A stretch of 64,000 nucleotides of DNA, taken from the NCBI RefSeq assembly GCF_900018785.1, contig NZ_FCOY01000007.1, forward strand, positions 62,001 through 126,000. The letters run 5' to 3'. The notes beneath the pieces were generated by a model that saw only the letters and a list, made by a program, of their open reading frames with translations, had not been told where the DNA came from and ran no database searches. The translations under genes and the position numbers were made by a program. Below, one piece after another: positions 27,101-34,633 of this stretch. How positions within the stretch are numbered: position 1 is the stretch's first letter; each line of letters begins with the position of its first letter. The DNA comes from Xanthomonas massiliensis (GTDB taxonomy: Bacteria > Pseudomonadota > Gammaproteobacteria > Xanthomonadales > Xanthomonadaceae).

Positions 27101-30100
27101 CGTCGTGGCCGCTGCCGGCCTGGATGTGGCCGGTGACCGCCCCGGACACGCCGCCGGAGCCGCCGTTGCCGCCCAGGCCGACGCTGATCGAGCCGCCGTC
27201 GCCGCCGGTGACCGCCATCGTGCCGGCGACGTTGAAGCCGCCGTTGCCGCCGCCGCCGCCGATCGACTGCAGCACCACGCCGTCGCTGTCCTCGCCCTGG
27301 GTGAACACCAGGCCGGAGGTGCTGCCGTCCACGTCGCCGGCACTGCCGCCGTCGCCGCCGGTGCCGCCCAGGCCGACGCTGATGGCGCCGCCGTCGCCCA
27401 CCGATGCCGACAACCCGCCCGTCACGTTGAAGCCGCCATTGCCGCCACCGCCGCCGATGCTCTGGTAGGTGATCGCATCCGCGCGCTGGCCCAGGGTGGC
27501 GACATCGCCGCTCACCGCGCCGGTGACGTCGCCGCCCTCGCCGCCGCTGCCGCCGTTGCCGCCCAGGCCGACGCTGACGGAGGCGGACCGGCCTGCCGAC
27601 GCACTCAGCCCGCCGCTGACGTCGAAGCCGCCGTTGCCGCCGCCGCCGCCGATGCTCTGGTAGGTGATCGCCCCGGCGTCGTCGCCGGCGGTCAGCACGT
27701 TGCCGGTGACGCTGCCGCCGACGTTGCCGGCATTGCCGCCGTCGCCGCCGCTGCCGCCCACGCCCACCGCCACCGCGCCGCCGTTGGAACCGGTGGCGCT
27801 GAGCGTGCCGGTGACGTTGAAGCCGCCGTTGCCGCCGCCCCCGCCGACCGACTGCTGCAGCACGCCCAGCGCCGCATCGCCCTGGGTCTGGATGTTGCCG
27901 ACCACGTCCACGTCCACGTCGCCGGCATCGTTGCCCTGCCCGCCGCGGCCGCCGATGCCCACGCCGATGCTGGCGCCGTTGCTGCCGGCCACCGACAGGG
28001 CGCCGGCGACGTTGAAGCCGCCATTGCCGCCGCCGCCGGCCAGCGACTGCGCCACCACCGCCGAGGCGCCATCGCCCTGGGTCATCACCGCATAGCCGTC
28101 GCGCAGGTCGGTCGCGTTGATCGAGCCGGTCACGTTGCCGGAGGTCCCGCCGGTACCGCCGTTGCCGCCCAGGCCGACGCTGACCGAGCCGCCGCTGCTG
28201 CCGGTGACCGTGGCCGCGCCGGCGACGTTGAAGCCGCCGTTGCCGCCGCCGCCGCCGATCGACTGCAGCACCACGCCGTCGCTGCCGTCGCCATCGGTGC
28301 TCACCAGGCCGGAGGTGAACCCGTCCACGTCGCCGGCACTGCCGCCGTCGCCGCCGTCGCCGCCCAGGCCGACGCTGACCGAGCCGCCGGCACCGCCGGA
28401 GGCGGTCAGCGCACCGGTGACGTTGAAACCGCCGTTGCCGCCACCGCCGCCAATCGACTGCGCCACCAGGCCGGTGGCACCGTCGCCCAGCGTGGCCACG
28501 GCGAGACCGTCGTTGCCGGAACCGTCGGGCGCGGCCGCCACGGCGCTGGCATGCACGTCGCCGCCGCTGCCGCCGCTGCCGCCGCGACCGCCCAGGCCGA
28601 CCGAGACACTGAGCGATTCGCCGCCGCTGACCTGCACGCCGCCGCTCACGTTGAAGGCACCGTTGCCGCCGCCGCCGCCCACCGACTGGGCCACGATGCC
28701 GGTGCTGCCGGCACCGGAAGTGACCACCGCACCGGTGCTGTCGAGGATGACCGAGCCGGCACTGCCGCCATCGCCGCCGCTGCCGCCCAGGCCCACGGCC
28801 ACGGCCGCGCCGCCCTCGGCACCGGCACTGATGCCGCCGCTGACGTTGAAGCCGCCGTTGCCGCCACCGCCGCCCACCGACTGGGCCAGGATGCCGACGG
28901 CATCGGCGCCTTCGGTCTGCACCTGGCCCTGCTGGGTCAGCACGACCGAGCCGGCGCTCGCGCCGGAGCCGCCGTTGCCGCCGATGCCCACCGCCACGCT
29001 GCCGCCGACGCCGGCGCTGGCCGCGAGCGTGCCGCTGACGTTGAAGCCGCCGTTGCCGCCGCCGCCGCCGATCGACTGCGCCACCAGCGCGGCGGAGCCG
29101 TCGCCGCGGGTGTAGGTCAGTCCCTGCTTGTCCAGGCTCACCGCGCCGGCGCTGCCGCCATCGCCGCCGGTACCGCCCAGGCCCACCGATACGCCGACCG
29201 CGCCGGTGGACGCCACCGCCGCGCCGCCGGCGATGTTGAAGCCGCCGTTGCCGCCGCCCCCGCCCACCGATTGCACCAGCACGCCGGTGGCGTCGTCGCC
29301 CTCGGTCAGCACGTCGGTGCGGACCACCGCGCCGGCGCTGCCGCCGCGCCCGCCGGTGCCGCCGGTGCCGCCGATGCCCACGCCGACCGTGCCGGCCACC
29401 TGGGACACGGCGACGCCGGCCCCGACGTTGAAACCGCCGTTGCCGCCACCGCCGCCCACCGACTGCACCACCACGCCGGCCGCATTGCCGCCATAGGTAT
29501 GCACCCAGCCGTCATCGAGCGTGGCCGCGGCATCCCCGGCGACGCCGCCGCTGCCGCCGTTGCCGCCGATGCCCACCGCCACCGCGGCGGCCCCCGTGGA
29601 GGCCGCGCTGACACTGCCGGCGATATTGAAGCCGCCATTGCCGCCACCGCCGCCCACCGACTGCACCAGCACGCCGGTGGCGTTCCCGCCGGCGGTCTGC
29701 ACGTGGACGCGTTCGAGGCTGGCGCTCGCCAGGGCGGCGGTGCCGCCGCTGCCGCCGGTCCCGCCGATGCCGACGGAGGCCCCCGCGGCGCCCTCGCCCG
29801 CCAGGCTCGCGCCGCCGGCGACGTTGAAGCCGCCGTTGCCGCCGCCGCCGCCGATCGACTGCACCACCACGCCGGCCGAATCGTCGCCCTCGGTCACCAC
29901 GTCGCCGTCGGCCAGGTGGCCGCTCGCCTGGCCAGCGACACCGCCGCTGCCGCCGACGCCGCCGATGCCGATGGAGGCGTTGCCCGCCATGCCCTGGGCG
30001 ATGGACAGGCTGCCGCCGACGGTGAAGCCGCCGTTGCCGCCGCCGCCGCCCACCGACTGCACCAGCATGCCGGTGGACTGGTCGCCCGAGGTGCCGATGT

Positions 30101-33100
30101 CGCCTGCCAGCGTGCCCGTGGCATTGCCGGCGTCGCCGCCGCTGCCGCCGCTGCCGCCGATGCCGATGGCCGCCTGCAGCGCACCGGTGGCCGCGACCCC
30201 GACCGACACCGCCAGCCCGCCGGCCACGGCGAAGCCGCCGTTGCCGCCGCCGCCGCCCAGCGACTGCACCACGTAGGCATCGGACTGCTGGCCCTGGGTG
30301 ACCGATGCGCCGGTCAGGCTGGCGCTGACGTCGCCGCCGTCGCCGCCGTTGCCGGCGCTGCCGCCGATGCCCATGGTGGCGCCGGCACTGACGCCGGCGA
30401 ACGGATTGGCCGAGATGTTGAGCTGCGCGGCGATATCGAAGCCGCCGTTGCCGCCGCCGCCGCCCACCGACTGCACCACCGCGCCGCGCGACTGGTCGCC
30501 CAGGGTGGACAGGTTGCCGACGATCGCGGCGTCGACCGTCCCGCCATCGCCGCCGTTGCCGCCCGACGCGCCCATCGACAGCGTGCCCGACACCGCGGCG
30601 GCCACGCCCACGCTGGCACCGGCATCGATGGTGTAGCCACCATTGCCGCCACCGCCGCCCACCGACTGGATCAGCACCGCGTCGGACTGGTTCCCCTGGG
30701 TGGCGACGTCGGCCGCCACCGTGGCGCTCACCGCGCCGCCGTCGTTGCCCGCACCCGCGCTGGTGCCGCCGATGCCCAACGACAGGCTGCCGGACGCCAG
30801 TCCCGCCTGCAGGCTCGCCTGGATCTTGTTGCCGCTGTTGCCGCCGCCGCCGCCGACCGACTGGATCACTGCACCGCCGGCGTTGTCGCCCCCGGTCTGG
30901 ATCGACCCGCCCAGATGGGCATCGATCGTGCCGCCGCGGCCACCGTCGCCGCCGCTGCCGCCGAGGGTCTGGTTCACGTTCAGGCCCGCCAGCGACAGGC
31001 CGGCCTGCGCGGAGATCACGCTGCCGCCGCTGCCGCCGCCACCGCCGATCGACTGGATCAGCGCACCGGTGGAACCGAATCCGTCGCTGCCGCCCGCCTG
31101 GCCGGCCTCGATCCCGGTGGCGATGGCGCCGTTGTAGGTCAGCTCGATGTCGCCGCCGGCGCCGCCCTTGCCGGCCGTACCGCCCAGGGCAGCGGTATAG
31201 GCCAGCGAGTAGGCGCTGCCCACCGTGCCGGTGACCGCGATCGTGTCGCCGCCGGAGCCGCCGCCGCCGCCGATCGTCTGCGCCAGCAGGCCGGTGGAGA
31301 AGTCGCCCGAGGTCTGCAGGACACCGTCCGCATCGTCGCCGGTATCCATCTCGATGTCGCCGCCGCGGCCGCCGTCGCCGCCGCTGCCGCCCTTGCTGGA
31401 ATTGAAGTTCAGGCTGTACCCGCCGATGCTGGCCGCCAGCGAGACCCCCACGGCGTTGCCGCCGCTGCCGCCGCCGCCGCCGATCGTGGACAGGTACAGC
31501 GCGTCGGCGTTGTCGCCGGACGTGGCGATCCGCGCATTGCCCTGCACCGTCACCAGGCCGCCGTCGCCGCCGTCGCCGCCGCTGCCGCCCTGCGAGAAGC
31601 TCACCGACAGCGGCACGCCGAGCCCGATCGACGCCGCCGCCGCGGTACCGCCGTTGCCGCCGCCGCCGCCGACCGATTCCAGCTTGATGCCGGCCGCGTT
31701 GTCGCCGCCGGTGATGATCGTGGGCAGCGCCGGCCCCTGGCCCAGGGTCGCGGACACGTTGCCGCCGTCGCCGCCCTCGCCGCCGCTGCCGCCCAGGGCC
31801 ACGGCGACGAACGGCGCCGCCGATACCGCCAGTCCGCCGTTGCCGCCGCCGCCGCCGATGGATTGCGCCAGGATGCCGTCCGCGTGCGCGCCGGAGGTGA
31901 TGATGTCGCCGACATTGGCGATGGCGACGTCGCCGCCCGCACCGCCCTTGCCGCCGCTGCCGCCGATGCTCAGGAACGCGGCACCCGCGTTGCCGCCGTC
32001 GCCGCCGCCGCCGCCGATCGACTGGGCGAGGATGCCGTAGCCGTAGTCGCCCGCGGTCCGCAGGCTACCGCTGTTCTCCACCGACACGGCACGGCCGTCG
32101 TCGCGCTCGTCGGCGCTGCCGCCGATGCTCGAGCACAGGGTCGCGGAAGTGCATCCGGCATCGCCGCCGCTGCCGCCCATGCCGGCCAGCGACACCAGCC
32201 CGCCGGCACTGCCGCCGCGGCCACCGCCGCCGCCGATCGACTGCGCCACGATCGCCGCCCCGCCCTCGCCCTGGATCGTGATGTCGCCGCTGTTGACGAC
32301 CGCCACCGCGTCCGCGGTACCGCCCTTGCCGCCGCTGCCGCCCAGCGCCACCAGCCCGCCGGCGCTGGAACCGGAACCGCCGCCGCCGCCGATCGACTGC
32401 GCCACGATGCCGTCGGCCTGAACCCCGGACGTCTGCAGGGCGCCGCTGTTCTCCACCCGCACCACAGCGGCATTGCCGCCGGCCGCGCCGGCGGCCCCCA
32501 GCGCCACCAGCCCGCCGGTGGCGCCACCGGCACCGCCGCCGCCGCCGATCGACTGCGCCAGGATCGCCGCGCTGTGGTCGCCGCCGGTGACGATGGTGGC
32601 CGTGTTGTCCACCGCCACCTGGCCCGCATTGCCGCCGGCCCCGCCGGCCGACCCCAGCGCGACCGCGCCGACGTGGGTGCCGCCCTTGCCGCCGCCGCCG
32701 CCGATGGACTGGGCGAGGATGCCGTTGGCCGCCTCGCCGCCGGTGATGATCGTGCCGCTGTTGTGCACCGCCACCGCCCCGGCATTGCCGCCGGCCGCGC
32801 TGCTGCCGCCCAGGGTCACGATGCCCACCGCCGTGCCGGTGCGGCCGCCGCCGCCGCCGATCGACTGGGCGGAAATGCCGTCCGAGCCGTCGCCGGCGGT
32901 CTTGATGACGCCGCTGTTGGTCACGTCCACCGTGCCGCCATTGCCGCCGATGGAGGTGCTGTCGCTGCCCAGCACCACGATCGCCACGGTGGTGCCGCCG
33001 TTGCCGCCGGTACCGCCGATGGACTGCGCGTTGATGCCGGCCGAATCGTTGCCGTGCGTGGTCAGGTTGCCGCTGTTGTCCACGACCACCGCACCGGCGT

Positions 33101-34454
33101 CGCCGCCGGCACCGCCGCTGGCGCCCGAAGTCGGGAACAGGCCGAAGGAATCGCCGCCCTTGCCGCCGCCGCCGCCCAGCGACTGCACCAGCAGCGCGGC
33201 CGAGTTGTCGCCGGAGGTCTCCACGTTGGCCGAGGTGGTCAGGCTCACGTTGCCGGCGGTCTTGGTGCCGCCGCCGCCGGCCGCGCCGCCGCCGGCGTAG
33301 GACGAGCCGCCTTCGCCGCCCTGGCCGGACTTGCTCTGCACGGCGATGCCCGGTGCCGGCGTATTGCCGTCGGCGGAGGTGACGATCGTGCCGTGGCCGC
33401 TCACCGTCACCGTGACGTTGCCGCCCGAGCCGCCGTTGCCGCCCGGCTTGGCCTTGGACGCGGACAGCCAGATGTCGCCGCCGTCGCCGCCCTTGCCGCC
33501 GGTACTGGACACGAAGATGCCCGCGTGCCCCGGCGCGATGGTGGAGATCTCCTGCACGTTCAGGCCGGCATTGGTCGCGGCATTGGCGATGATGTCCGGT
33601 CCGCGCCCGCCGTCGCTGCCGGCCTTGGCCGGCACGAACAGCGCACCGGTGCGCCCGTTCTTGCCCTTGGCGCCGGCCCGGTCGATGGAGACCCGCGACC
33701 CGGCCGCATAGCCGCCGTCCGAGCCGTCGTCCCCGTCGTCGTCCGCCGGCAGCTTCACCGCCACGTCCACCACACCGGCCACGCTGACCGTGGGGTTGCC
33801 GTCCTCGTCGGTCCCGGTGCTGCCGTAGGCGATCCGGGCGATCTGCACCGCCTGGCCGCTGCCGTCCACCCACTGCCCGGCGGTGGCGTCGTAGCTGACA
33901 TCCGTGGACAGCGTCTGGGAAACCCCGCCGCCGGCATAGAGGTAGTAGCCGACCACCGTGACCGACTGCACCTGGGTCGGCGCATCGCTGCCGGACACGC
34001 CGGACGAGCCGTCGCCGGCCACCAGCAGCGTCTGGCCGATGCCCGCGATGTCGCGCACCAGGTAGTCGCTGGTGCCGTCGGTGGCGATCACGCCGATGCG
34101 CTTGCCGTCGATGACGTCGCCGTCGTCGTCGGTCTGGCCGGCCACCTCGGAGGTCAGCACCAGCGAGGTGTCCTGGTAGTTCCCGTCCCCGTCCAACACC
34201 GGATAGGTCCCGCTGGCATCGGCCCAGGCGCCGCCGGCGACCAGCGCCAGGCCGAGCATCGCCATGCGCGCACCGGCCATTCCCGAGCCGGATCGTGCGC
34301 ACGCGGCCGCCACCGCCGCGGCCAGCGCGGACGGGACCGGCAGGCGGCGCCTGGCGCCTGCCGACAGCCGCGACCCGTGCCTTCCGACCAGCTCCGAAAC
34401 GACCTGGACGATACCCAGGGACGCGTTGAACACCAGCTTGTAGATCCTGTTCAT
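18135..34454 (-). CDS. Giant repeat-rich type Va autotransporter adhesin (5,439 residues)
   Basis: Predicted self-secreting surface protein. Residues 1-78 are an extended signal peptide: the ESPR start MNRIYKLVFNASLG, a long basic stretch, then a hydrophobic core ending GGAWA. Residues about 80-400 form a non-repeated, Asp- and Gly-rich N-domain. From about 408 to 4780 (bases 33230 to 20100) I count about 65 repeats of 47-100 residues, built on (A/S)xGIxAQSIGGGGGNGG, a variable hydrophobic stretch, GGxGGxGGxAGxV and GxIxTxGDx. This pattern predicts a very long beta-solenoid. A pertactin-like stretch precedes a C-terminal beta-barrel (about 5150-5439) ending in the sorting residue Phe (LRVKF). 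Cysteines are nearly absent, with one pair in repeat 7 and one in the barrel. The start has GAGAGA upstream. It is monocistronic, between yqgE and tag. I infer an adhesive or aggregative role; no catalytic motif was seen. Confidence 0.93.
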   Translation of the reverse strand: MNRIYKLVFNASLGIVQVVSELVGRHGSRLSAGARRRLPVPSALAAAVAAACARSGSGMAGARMAMLGLALVAGGAWADASGTYPVLDGDGNYQDTSLVLTSEVAGQTDDDGDVIDGKRIGVIATDGTSDYLVRDIAGIGQTLLVAGDGSSGVSGSDAPTQVQSVTVVGYYLYAGGGVSQTLSTDVSYDATAGQWVDGSGQAVQIARIAYGSTGTDEDGNPTVSVAGVVDVAVKLPADDDGDDGSDGGYAAGSRVSIDRAGAKGKNGRTGALFVPAKAGSDGGRGPDIIANAATNAGLNVQEISTIAPGHAGIFVSSTGGKGGDGGDIWLSASKAKPGGNGGSGGNVTVTVSGHGTIVTSADGNTPAPGIAVQSKSGQGGEGGSSYAGGGAAGGGGTKTAGNVSLTTSANVETSGDNSAALLVQSLGGGGGKGGDSFGLFPTSGASGGAGGDAGAVVVDNSGNLTTHGNDSAGINAQSIGGTGGNGGTTVAIVVLGSDSTSIGGNGGTVDVTNSGVIKTAGDGSDGISAQSIGGGGGRTGTAVGIVTLGGSSAAGGNAGAVAVHNSGTIITGGEAANGILAQSIGGGGGKGGTHVGAVALGSAGGAGGNAGQVAVDNTATIVTGGDHSAAILAQSIGGGGGAGGATGGLVALGAAGAAGGNAAVVRVENSGALQTSGVQADGIVAQSIGGGGGSGSSAGGLVALGGSGGKGGTADAVAVVNSGDITIQGEGGAAIVAQSIGGGGGRGGSAGGLVSLAGMGGSGGDAGCTSATLCSSIGGSADERDDGRAVSVENSGSLRTAGDYGYGILAQSIGGGGGDGGNAGAAFLSIGGSGGKGGAGGDVAIANVGDIITSGAHADGILAQSIGGGGGNGGLAVSAAPFVAVALGGSGGEGGDGGNVSATLGQGPALPTIITGGDNAAGIKLESVGGGGGNGGTAAAASIGLGVPLSVSFSQGGSGGDGGDGGLVTVQGNARIATSGDNADALYLSTIGGGGGSGGNAVGVSLAASIGGYSLNFNSSKGGSGGDGGRGGDIEMDTGDDADGVLQTSGDFSTGLLAQTIGGGGGSGGDTIAVTGTVGSAYSLAYTAALGGTAGKGGAGGDIELTYNGAIATGIEAGQAGGSDGFGSTGALIQSIGGGGGSGGSVISAQAGLSLAGLNVNQTLGGSGGDGGRGGTIDAHLGGSIQTGGDNAGGAVIQSVGGGGGNSGNKIQASLQAGLASGSLSLGIGGTSAGAGNDGGAVSATVAADVATQGNQSDAVLIQSVGGGGGNGGYTIDAGASVGVAAAVSGTLSMGASGGNGGDGGTVDAAIVGNLSTLGDQSRGAVVQSVGGGGGNGGFDIAAQLNISANPFAGVSAGATMGIGGSAGNGGDGGDVSASLTGASVTQGQQSDAYVVQSLGGGGGNGGFAVAGGLAVSVGVAATGALQAAIGIGGSGGSGGDAGNATGTLAGDIGTSGDQSTGMLVQSVGGGGGNGGFTVGGSLSIAQGMAGNASIGIGGVGGSGGVAGQASGHLADGDVVTEGDDSAGVVVQSIGGGGGNGGFNVAGGASLAGEGAAGASVGIGGTGGSGGTAALASASLERVHVQTAGGNATGVLVQSVGGGGGNGGFNIAGSVSAASTGAAAVAVGIGGNGGSGGVAGDAAATLDDGWVHTYGGNAAGVVVQSVGGGGGNGGFNVGAGVAVSQVAGTVGVGIGGTGGTGGRGGSAGAVVRTDVLTEGDDATGVLVQSVGGGGGNGGFNIAGGAAVASTGAVGVSVGLGGTGGDGGSAGAVSLDKQGLTYTRGDGSAALVAQSIGGGGGNGGFNVSGTLAASAGVGGSVAVGIGGNGGSGASAGSVVLTQQGQVQTEGADAVGILAQSVGGGGGNGGFNVSGGISAGAEGGAAVAVGLGGSGGDGGSAGSVILDSTGAVVTSGAGSTGIVAQSVGGGGGNGAFNVSGGVQVSGGESLSVSVGLGGRGGSGGSGGDVHASAVAAAPDGSGNDGLAVATLGDGATGLVAQSIGGGGGNGGFNVTGALTASGGAGGSVSVGLGGDGGDGGSAGDVDGFTSGLVSTDGDGSDGVVLQSIGGGGGNGGFNVAGAATVTGSSGGSVSVGLGGNGGTGGTSGNVTGSINATDLRDGYAVMTQGDGASAVVAQSLAGGGGNGGFNVAGALSVAGSNGASIGVGIGGRGGQGNDAGDVDVDVVGNIQTQGDAALGVLQQSVGGGGGNGGFNVTGTLSATGSNGGAVAVGVGGSGGDGGNAGNVGGSVTGNVLTAGDDAGAITYQSIGGGGGNGGFDVSGGLSASAGRSASVSVGLGGNGGSGGEGGDVTGAVSGDVATLGQRADAITYQSIGGGGGNGGFNVTGGLSASVGDGGAISVGLGGTGGDGGSAGDVDGSTSGLVFTQGEDSDGVVLQSIGGGGGNGGFNVAGTMAVTGGDGGSISVGLGGNGGSGGVSGAVTGHIQAGSGHDGYAVVTQGQSANAVVAQSLAGGGGNGGFNVAGALTVSNGNSASIGVGIGGRGGTGNDAGDVDVDVVGNIQTGGDGAQGILLQSIGGGGGNGGFNVAGALNVAQSNGGSIAVGVGGSGGDGGDGGNVSGTLVGNVATAGDDAGAVTYQSIGGGGGNGGMTISGSLAASGDGSGNVTASIGVGGSGGSGGRGGAVSAALEGDLLTEGDHAYGGLFQSIGGGGGNGGMTISGGLTVSAEAENQLAVSVGVGGSGGSGGSAGAVSVVHAGNVVTTGANAEGLVLQSLGGGGGNGGLTVSGAGGLNLGEGSRNLAVAVGIGGNGGSGGSAGDVTGVLQGDYLTLGDGSTAVLAQSLGGGGGNGGITITGGIAASLGDNGAASIGIGGTGGSGNTAGDVQLSLAGNVVTQGANADAIVAQSIGGGGGNGGLNVAGTLALGDSKNGTVAVGIGGKGGEGAVAGDVDVQVSGTVAATGGHGADITLGDGGNFKVAATDLANGSNGIVAQSIGGGGGNGGINIQGGLSVDPTSVFGSDDAEDTAGTGGTGAGSQASSGGSGGSDESTSVGIVFGIGGNGGTGGDAGDVAVAVAGQDDYVLAVGDEKSAILAQSIGGGGGNGGINIGAAISTGSSITVGLGGNGANGGAGGDVVVDAATDVFAYGDHARGILAQSIGGGGGAGGINISATLSKPSSDDSVSLVVGLGGAGGIGNTAGAVDVSQRGDVNVVGSFASAILAQSIGGGGGAGGQNISASAAKGEQMLAVSAGVGGDGAEGGDAGAVSVASDGNLYVNANGETAGEGGTGILAQSIGGGGGAGGGTVSGLYSSATVPITLGVGGNGGSGGNAGTVSVTRGNAADWGTDVVPASSLYIGGDNATGILAQSIGGGGGNGGGTLVLEKYASANASGGDGATAEAGSGAGTGTGTGAGTGSGSGSGDEDTSVAASLQIGGSGAGAGSGAAVDVTNVGNVYTSGAHSSAIVAQSIGGGGGNAGQNVRKASGMDDVDVGLSISLGGATGAAGTGGDVQVRSQGDLVTAGDYAYGIQAQSIGGGGGNAAVDDLGDGLGSNSLSFALGRQGGSGGEGGRVAVQLQQGTVQTAGQGATAVIAQSIGGGGGTSSSTSLDVAIAGGSDSAGGSDEAGTTDGSATAATGEADKDQQDKQQALSVGLSLGIAGGTGAAGGEVAVDTAAGAVILTRGDDARGILAQSIGGGGGTGGSASSSSSDASVSLNLALGGAGGEGAAGGSVAVRQGGTIETHGDNADGLLAQSVGGGGGVAGSASASSANKQKDDDKDDGKDGGEDQTALAQQDEGQQQDASQITTAVGVNLALGGQGGEGAVGGAVTVANTGSILTWGTDSVGINAQSVGGGGGVGGASSAKDEVSTRNDLTLVMGNIAVSGAGGQGAAGGSVSVDNAGLVQTAGERAYGIGAMSVGGGGGSGGVSAVESSIATGDEGTGSTSLSLSLALGGSGGSGGTGGEVSVRNVAVAAGDAAPVVHTLGDQAYGIYARSIGGGGGDGAMTSSRSSQDGAGTALELGLTLGASGGSGNTGGNVDIVNGGYVLTAGDAAHAVYGQSIGGGGGAAGVTVTGAANTGDGSKTLALALGGSGGSGAAAGEVSITNTGWIGTTGARAYGIFAQSVGGGGGDTALTLASRDAADAQDDDAGDEGGSGKSEGDATESQAGGGAMQLSLALGGSGGEGGRGGAVTVVNRSVDGIADSGVIVTSGDGAHGIFAQSVGGGGGSADLAVANAGSADASAVSLNLALGGNGGSGNAGGDVSVVNDGIIQTSGAAAYGILAQSIGGGGGDGGQSVAIANLDLKGMAGALVSDPQQLFSQSTDLIMAVGGSGGSGGDGGDVSVVNNGRIVTTGDGADGIVAQSIGGGGGNSRLGFLSADGGESGISLYGNLASMLGASGATGGQAGAVSVTNNGSISVSGLGAVAIRTQAINGGGGVLDQHYAGVDLSAAESSSDDDGTAAKVTSAISTLLGSIGTSDSAGGDVATTSTGDYSASGAFSLGDLAQSIGGGGGSGLIDTSLLEKAGSLSPFSLLSLPVSPLAAAVSQVLVKQIVLGAVEGSGNAGGDIQASHAGTIVLDGDYGVASLQQTIGGGGGNQSDLSQGSGAVVQVSLALGATQAGASAGGTLDYRQQGDVVVAGQDAQGLVLQSIGGGGGWANEVFEGGLSGQVDATLGANGGSGLDGGAVSGTIEGAVADLADNSVAVIAQSIGAGGGQVVASGADAVAATLGGRGGAAGDGGAVTLAVQGSVFNAGGNSYGVVAQSIGGGGGFVMASGDATGVAFSDANQGDGGAVDVQVDGSVIGGQAASYGVLAQSLGGGGGWVAGGISGTAGGAGRGGAVAVAIDGDVLQTGDASVAVQAASDGGQGGGDIDVALGGDVRGGSGSGAGVVLEGGADNRILVQGSLSAVSAQAALGGYGNDLLDNLGTLYGNVDLGGGSNRLVNEAGASMVTWDHVALGTGTAVAALAADTGNTLVNHGDLYFGLRAPQFPIDLYAGEVFADTDADLDPTRNLLYGARVISQVALDGNFVQSASGALYMDVAFGTPASDRLAATGSAALAGMGYFTLTSLANADWLPIITAPQGTRDDGFAMENSIALTYKAQYRSDGVYLSYDPAFEQAFLRPNQNALGVHMDSALLTGSSDGIGRLMALLGNLKAGQEGAYRAIFDMINPDGLAAPLYAQVQVQRAFSGSLFGCAGRDTDGASDGACAWGNVGNYNAQRDRTADDLPIALSGSYARFGFDGTLDADWRLSTAFEFDRMSQIQVDAGNTEASSRGVNLGVGFEHEHDGAQTRLTLAGGWSRYASTRLSPVFDADAQAVSHPRTGYLTGSAGLGTVLAHGDWSLRPRVDARYTLLHYDGMREQGLGEIGYRAQAHDQSLFSVVPSVRFAFDHGLRDGAVGLSSTVSYEVSTRDAVNLPLRFIGANDASAPADVQVPVASPYLRWSSRLYYQRDGVSIGLDYLSEHGSRIGGRTYGLDLRVKF
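20100..33230 (-). repeat. About 65 tandem QSIGGGGG repeats in the autotransporter passenger
   Basis: Coding repeats of mostly 52-76 residues (156-228 bases). Copies 16-38 (roughly 26.2-30.5 kb) are the most alike and share NGGFNV or close variants after the Gly run. Copies toward either end diverge. Some, such as copies 40, 45, 48, 50 and 55, carry long Asp/Glu/Gly/Ser/Lys insertions. At DNA level each copy has a GCCGCC-rich core on the plus strand. The count was made by eye and may be off by one or two. Confidence 0.9.
26481..28479 (-). repeat. Second-order tandem duplication of a five-repeat, 996-base block
   Basis: Repeat units 26-30 (28479 down to 27484) and 31-35 (27483 down to 26481) match one to one in order. 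The third unit of each block carries QSLAGGGG instead of QSIGGGGG and the tail DVDVDVVGNIQT. The second unit of each has a 72-residue length with DGYAV(M/V)TQG. The QSLAGGGG marks lie 996 bases apart, exactly 332 codons (65+72+65+65+65), so the duplication is in frame. Confidence 0.85.
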
Positions 34455-34633
34455 TCGGTTCTCTCTCGAATCGGAAGGCGGCGGCGCGCGACGCGCGTCG
34501 CAAAAAGGCGGTCACTTCCTGCCAAACCGGGATCGAAACGACGAAACCATCACATGGACAATTTCAATTTATTTTATGTTCATATTTGTGATTACCGCTG
34601 GGCAAGCGCCGGGAGGATCGCTCCGCTCGAGGC
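34455..34633. promoter_or_regulatory. AT-rich promoter region between the autotransporter and tag
   Basis: A 179-base divergent intergenic region. Its core, about 34555-34600, is the most AT-rich stretch noticed in the window (a run of A/T broken by few G/C, with TTTATTTTATG and CATATTTG). It could hold promoters for both genes and binding sites for a nucleoid silencer. No confident -35/-10 pair was assigned on either strand. Confidence 0.55.

Noticed and set aside
20100-33230. Possible CRISPR array, because of regularly spaced repeats
   Set aside because: The repeats are in frame, encode a Gly-rich peptide pattern, have variable spacing in multiples of three, and no cas genes are near.
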